From contig JANYFH010000224.1 in the NCBI GenBank assembly GCA_025362705.1, forward strand, positions 1 through 8,336: DNA of 8,336 nucleotides, given 5' to 3'. Each line of letters starts with the position of its first letter. Position 1 is the stretch's first letter. The stretch comes from Betaproteobacteria bacterium (GTDB lineage Bacteria > Pseudomonadota > Gammaproteobacteria > Burkholderiales > Usitatibacteraceae). The notes below the pieces were generated by a model, which was not told the origin of the DNA, ran no database searches, and saw only the letters and a list, made by a program, of their open reading frames with translations. Below are positions 5,129 through 8,336 of the stretch, in pieces. Both the position numbers and the translations under genes were made by a program.

Positions 5129-7789
5129 CTAGAACGTTTTATAGGTAAGTCTGAATCCCCACGTACGCGGAGGTGCGGCGCTCACCTGCAACGCGCCGCC
5201 GCCGCCCCACACGAAGCGATTGATCGTCTGCTTGTCTGTTGCGTTGTCAACAAACAACAACGCGCTCCAGAGCCGGTTGATCTCCCAATTGAGCTTTAGG
5301 TCGACCTTCGAGTAAGCATTCTGCTTCTCAATCTCCGCGTTGGTGGGCTGCCCATAGTATCCGCTGGAAAAGGTCACGACGGCGAGCGGCGTCAGGCGGC
5401 CACCGTCAGGCAGATCGATTTCATACGAGCCCGTCAGTGAACCCTGATAGCGTGCTGCGTAGGGCACGCGTTTTCCCGACAAGTCACAACCGAATGCTGC
5501 GGCAGGCTGTCCCGTGCCACCGGTGCCCGGAATGACGCCACACGAGTAACCGGGCGCAAATACACGTCGCTGACCGGCTGGGGCAATGGTGACGCCGTTG
5601 ACGACCGTTGCCGTCGTCGCGGCTGCATCCGTGACGAGGATCGACGTACCAAACGGTAGCGCGACATCGGGGAAGCTGGTGTACTTTGCGTCGAGCAACG
5701 AGAGTGTGCCGCCGAGAGAAAGCCGATCCGTTGCGCGCCATTCGAGTTCCATTTCCACGCCGTTCGCCTTGGCCTTGGCGGCGTTGAAAATGGTTGAAAT
5801 GGTCGCTAGGCCAATGGGTACCTGGCGTTGCTCCTGCAGGTTGGTGTACTCGTTATTGAAGGCTGCGATATTAAACTGCAGCGTGTTGTCCAGAAACCGG
5901 TTTTTCGAACCAATCTCGAATGCCTTCACCTCCTCAGGGAGAAAGGTACGCGCCGCTTCTACCGCCTGACCGGAGTTGAAGCCGCCGGAGCGGAAGCCCG
6001 TGGAATAGGAAGCGTAAAGCAGTTGCTGCTTGCCAAGTTTGTAATCGACCGCAGCACGCCCGGTTGATTTGGTAAATTTCTTCTGGTCGTAGGTGGCACC
6101 GAGAAGCACGCTAGGGTCGGCCGGATCGCAGTAAAAGCCCGGCCCCCTTGCGGGTACGCAGTTAGTAAAGCCCTTTGAGCCGAATGCTGAATCGGATGGT
6201 CCGGGCGTATCGAAGGTGATGAGCGTGGCATCGCGCGCGCCGGTCGCATTGCGCGGTGCGATCGAGTTGGTGTTGGCGAAGCGGAAGTCCTTCTTGTCCT
6301 CGGTACGTCGGCCGCCAAGTGTGAATGTCAGCTGATCCGACGCTTTCCACGAAAACTGCGCATAGAAGGCGTTGGACTCGGTCTCGGCAACCGGGTCATC
6401 AAAGAATGCGCCCCCGTTCTGCGCAAGTGTCAGCGGAGCAGACAGCGCCGCCGAGCGGATGATGCGCGGTTGTTGCACGCTGTTGAGCGTTCCGCGGAGC
6501 TTGTCCTTGAAGTAGTAATAGCCGGCCACGTAGCCGAGCGGCCCATTACCCCCGGAGAGAATTTGCCACTCTTGCGAGAAGGTCTTCGCTTTTGTAAGCT
6601 GATAGTCGATAAAAACCTGCGACGCGGACATGTCCGAGTCAGCCGTGCGCTCCACCTTGAAATCGGCGTAACCGGAGATGGACTTCAAGGTAAACGCGTC
6701 GAACTTATACGCCAGGTCGAGTGCCGCGCTCTTGTCTGACAATTTTTGATAAGACTGGTAATTGGTGTCGATGCGATAGGCGTTGCCCGCCGCGTAGATC
6801 GGAATACCCAGATCGACGCCGGTGCCGACCGCGCCGGTGCCGGTGCCGGCCCCCGCTCCGACGGTGCGTGTGCAATCGGTTACCCCGTCACGGTTGCCAC
6901 CGCGCACATTAAGCGTGAGCAGCGAGGCGTTAAAGAGTTGCTGGCAAGACCCGCGGTCAAGATAGGTGCCACCCTGCTTGTAGCCAAATGCGGAGCCACC
7001 ATTGCCGCCTCCGTCGGTGCCATCGGCGCGAAAGGTGGCATCGAATCGGTCATTCGGTTTGAACCGTATCGACACGCGACCATATTTCAGATTTTGGTCG
7101 AACAGATCGGCTTCGGGATTGAAATCGTTCTTCACATAGCCGTCGGCTTTGTCGTACGCGCCAACCAGCCGGATGGCGACCGTATCGCTGACCGGAATAT
7201 TGAGTACGCCCTCGACGCGGGTCTTTTTGAAGGAGCCGAAAAGGATGCTCGCTGAAGACTGGAACTGTTTCAATATCGGTTCATTGGTAATGATGGAGAT
7301 GTTGCCACCGAAGGTATTTCGGCCATACAGCGTCCCCTGCGGGCCGCGCTGTATTTCCACCCGCGCAATATCGACGAAGCCGGCCAATGCCTGCTGGGAT
7401 CGCGATTTGTAGACACCATCGACAAAGTAACCAATCGTGGTGTCGCCGTTGACGGCAACGTTCTCGGTGCGCACACCGCGCATTGCCGGGCGTGCGTCGC
7501 TACCGGAGCGGCCAAACGTAAAGCCGGGAGACATCCCTTCCATCTGCGAAATATCGGTGATATTGCGCTCCGCCAACTGGTCGCCGGTCACGGCTGTTAC
7601 CGACACCGGCACCTCCTGCTTGTTCTCGGCTCGACGTTGCGCCGTCACGACGATTTCCTCGAGCGCGGACGATTTCGGCGGCGGCACCGGGTTCGGTGGC
7701 GTCTGCGCGAGCGCGATACCAAAGCCGTTGGCGGCGCTCAACGCGGCGGCGATCTGAATTACCAGTTTCTTGCGGGGCCACATCTTCAT
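5129..7789 (-). CDS. TonB-dependent outer-membrane receptor
   Basis: This 886-aa receptor is a 22-strand-type beta-barrel with an N-terminal plug that imports a ligand across the outer membrane using TonB-ExbBD energy. It has a signal peptide (residues 1-28, cleavage likely after ALA), a short proline-rich linker, a TonB-box-like EEIVVTA (44-50), and plug motifs PVSVTAVTGDQL (61-72), MRGVRTENV (103-111), GYFVDGVY (120-127) and RGPQGTLYGRNTFGGNI (148-164). The barrel ends in GFRLTYKTF with the terminal aromatic recognised by the BAM machinery. Six cysteines occur as three near pairs (282/306, 544/554, 750/768), all in probable surface loops. A Gly/Thr/Ala-rich loop lies at about 311-324. The start has a good GGGAGAG ribosome site. 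Siderophore receptors and catabolic receptors for glycans or aromatics share this architecture; with an MFS, a SnoaL protein and a LacI regulator beside it, a catabolic ligand is more likely than iron. Confidence 0.95.
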   Translation of the reverse strand: MKMWPRKKLVIQIAAALSAANGFGIALAQTPPNPVPPPKSSALEEIVVTAQRRAENKQEVPVSVTAVTGDQLAERNITDISQMEGMSPGFTFGRSGSDARPAMRGVRTENVAVNGDTTIGYFVDGVYKSRSQQALAGFVDIARVEIQRGPQGTLYGRNTFGGNISIITNEPILKQFQSSASILFGSFKKTRVEGVLNIPVSDTVAIRLVGAYDKADGYVKNDFNPEADLFDQNLKYGRVSIRFKPNDRFDATFRADGTDGGGNGGSAFGYKQGGTYLDRGSCQQLFNASLLTLNVRGGNRDGVTDCTRTVGAGAGTGTGAVGTGVDLGIPIYAAGNAYRIDTNYQSYQKLSDKSAALDLAYKFDAFTLKSISGYADFKVERTADSDMSASQVFIDYQLTKAKTFSQEWQILSGGNGPLGYVAGYYYFKDKLRGTLNSVQQPRIIRSAALSAPLTLAQNGGAFFDDPVAETESNAFYAQFSWKASDQLTFTLGGRRTEDKKDFRFANTNSIAPRNATGARDATLITFDTPGPSDSAFGSKGFTNCVPARGPGFYCDPADPSVLLGATYDQKKFTKSTGRAAVDYKLGKQQLLYASYSTGFRSGGFNSGQAVEAARTFLPEEVKAFEIGSKNRFLDNTLQFNIAAFNNEYTNLQEQRQVPIGLATISTIFNAAKAKANGVEMELEWRATDRLSLGGTLSLLDAKYTSFPDVALPFGTSILVTDAAATTATVVNGVTIAPAGQRRVFAPGYSCGVIPGTGGTGQPAAAFGCDLSGKRVPYAARYQGSLTGSYEIDLPDGGRLTPLAVVTFSSGYYGQPTNAEIEKQNAYSKVDLKLNWEINRLWSALLFVDNATDKQTINRFVWGGGGALQVSAAPPRTWGFRLTYKTF
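6818..6850. repeat. Imperfect GCCGGT-type hexanucleotide repeat inside the receptor gene
   Basis: The stretch is composed of imperfect copies of GCCGGTGCC/GACCGC units, encoding the Gly-Thr/Gly-Ala run around residues 311-324 of the receptor on the minus strand. The six-base unit would keep the reading frame if copies were gained or lost. Only a few units are exact, so this is a minor low-complexity tract. Confidence 0.5.
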
Positions 7790-7896
7790 CGTCTCTCTCC
7801 CAGAACAGTTATTGAACGTCCGCTACTTCCGTATCGACGTTTCTCTTTTGGAACTCCCTGCTTCAATCCAGATATTGCAGCATTGTGTACTTCGCA

Positions 7897-7912
7897 TGCA
7901 ATCATGCTTGCA
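7897..7912. promoter_or_regulatory. TGCAA-N6-TTGCA inverted repeat, candidate operator
   Basis: The arms TGCAA (7897-7901) and TTGCA (7908-7912) are exact complements around TCATGC. It lies about 110 bp upstream of the receptor start. LacI-family operators are often TGnAA-N4-TTnCA palindromes; here the spacer is two bases longer, so the fit to this family is suggestive only. Location beside a LacI-type gene is the main support. Confidence 0.35.
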
Positions 7913-7944
7913 CTGAACAAAACCTGCGGAAATGCAATCTTTGT

Positions 7945-7958
7945 TTGATTCACATCAA
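7945..7958. promoter_or_regulatory. FNR/Anr-type binding box TTGAT-N4-ATCAA
   Basis: TTGAT TCAC ATCAA matches the FNR/Anr consensus at all ten defined positions, and the palindrome extends one more base pair (T7944/A7959). Its centre is about 162 nt upstream of the receptor start and 206 nt upstream of the LacI-type start, so either could be its target. FNR-family regulators respond to oxygen or, in Dnr/NnrR relatives, to nitric oxide. No strong -10 is placed at the ideal distance on either strand: TTTATG at 7971-7976 is the nearest on the plus strand. Confidence 0.5.
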
Positions 7959-8117
7959 AATATAACAGGCTTTATGCATCCGCAGTCAACTTTTGCAATT
8001 TCTTGCCTGCTCTGTTGCTTTAGCGCAGCCTGCTGCAAGGGCATCACTGTGGCCAACGCTGTCTATTTGGATGTGCAGTCGCATGCATACACTGGTTCTG
8101 TTTGGATAAATTACGTC

Positions 8118-8123
8118 TATACT
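8118..8123 (+). promoter_or_regulatory. Possible -10 box (TATACT) for the LacI-type gene
   Basis: TATACT differs from TATAAT by one base and sits about 35 nt before the ATG at 8158. No convincing -35 is found 16-18 bases upstream, so an activator or a weak promoter would be needed. An imperfect inverted repeat (CCGC-TTG at 8132-8139, CAAGCGG at 8143-8149) lies between it and the start and could serve autoregulation. Confidence 0.3.
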
Positions 8124-8157
8124 TATCGTCACCGCGTTGCGTCAAGCGGTTCAATAA

Positions 8158-8336
8158 ATGACTTCAAAAAAACTGAGGAAAATGCCTGCCGCGACAGCCG
8201 CCCTCGGCCATCATCGCGGCGTCACGTCATACGATGTCGCCTTGCGGGCAGGCGTTTCGCAGTCGGCAGTTTCGCGCTGTTTCAAGCCTGGTGCGAGCGT
8301 CTCCGCAGACATGCGCGAACGCGTGATGAAGGCCGC
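8158..8336 (+). CDS. LacI-family transcriptional regulator, N-terminal part (runs off right edge)
   Basis: The first 59 codons encode a LacI-type helix-turn-helix: VTSYDVALRAGVSQSAVSRC (residues 22-41), then FKPGASVSADMRERVMKA, where the family typically has a variable stretch followed by a V-S-x-x-x-R-x-R-V segment. The hinge helix and sugar-type ligand-binding domain lie outside the window. These proteins are usually repressors that release DNA on binding a small catabolic ligand. The ATG at 8158 is taken as the start; an in-frame ATG at 8182 is preceded by TGAGGA but at too short a spacing (about three bases). The gene is divergent from the TonB receptor, so the natural target is the shared control region and the receptor-SnoaL-MFS cluster. 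Confidence 0.88.
   Translation, partial: MTSKKLRKMPAATAALGHHRGVTSYDVALRAGVSQSAVSRCFKPGASVSADMRERVMKA

Larger units (their letters stand above)
7790..8157. promoter_or_regulatory. 368-bp divergent control region between the receptor and LacI-type regulator genes
   Basis: This non-coding region separates two genes transcribed away from each other and must hold both promoters. It contains an FNR/Anr-like box (7945-7958), a 16-bp inverted repeat (7897-7912) and repeated TGCAA/TTGCA words between 7875 and 8038. ATGCAATC occurs twice in direct orientation (7896-7903 and 7932-7939). For the receptor, a possible minus-strand promoter is TTGCAT (7902-7897), 18 bases, CAATAT; its -35 would overlap the inverted repeat. 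No gene is seen in it. Confidence 0.7.

Noticed and set aside
7815..7841. AACGTC...GACGTT inverted repeat in the receptor leader, considered as an RNA switch
   Set aside because: A six-pair stem with a 15-base loop and no further structure or known riboswitch motif is too weak to call.

Overview
The window looks like a chromosomal segment of a Gram-negative bacterium of the Pseudomonadota, probably beta- or gammaproteobacterial. The evidence is an outer-membrane TonB-dependent receptor, a periplasmic Bug/TctC-type binding protein, a LacI-family regulator and a perfect FNR/Anr-type box, all in moderately GC-rich DNA. No tRNA, rRNA, CRISPR array, insertion sequence or phage gene was seen. Genus-level placement is not possible from the sequence alone.

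Left part (1-2423). A Ser/Thr protein kinase gene runs off the left edge on the minus strand. It diverges from a tripartite tricarboxylate transporter (TctC/Bug) substrate-binding protein on the plus strand, and the 94-bp gap between them holds a good sigma70-like promoter for the kinase. The binding protein converges on a minus-strand gene for a small soluble ankyrin-repeat protein. These three genes share no obvious pathway.

Middle (2424-2824). This is about 400 bp of non-coding DNA, fairly AT-rich in its first part. It carries several short perfect palindromes, one of which could be a weak terminator for the transporter gene.

Right part (2825-8336). This is a coherent uptake/catabolism locus. 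Read on the minus strand, the order is a large TonB-dependent receptor (886 aa), a protein made of two tandem SnoaL/NTF2-like domains (328 aa), and a major facilitator superfamily transporter (408 aa). The last two overlap by ATGA and must be translationally linked. A strong intrinsic-terminator-like hairpin sits between the receptor and the SnoaL gene, so the downstream pair may be expressed by read-through at a lower level. A LacI-family regulator starts divergently and runs off the right edge.

The 368-bp divergent region holds a perfect TTGAT-N4-ATCAA box and a cluster of TGCAA/TTGCA words, one pair forming a 16-bp inverted repeat. A plausible reading is that the receptor takes a ligand across the outer membrane, the transporter moves it or a product across the inner membrane, the SnoaL protein modifies it, and the LacI protein senses it. 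The ligand cannot be identified from this window. No clearly new class of system was found; the least standard points are the duplicated SnoaL protein in this setting and the combined FNR/LacI-type control region.
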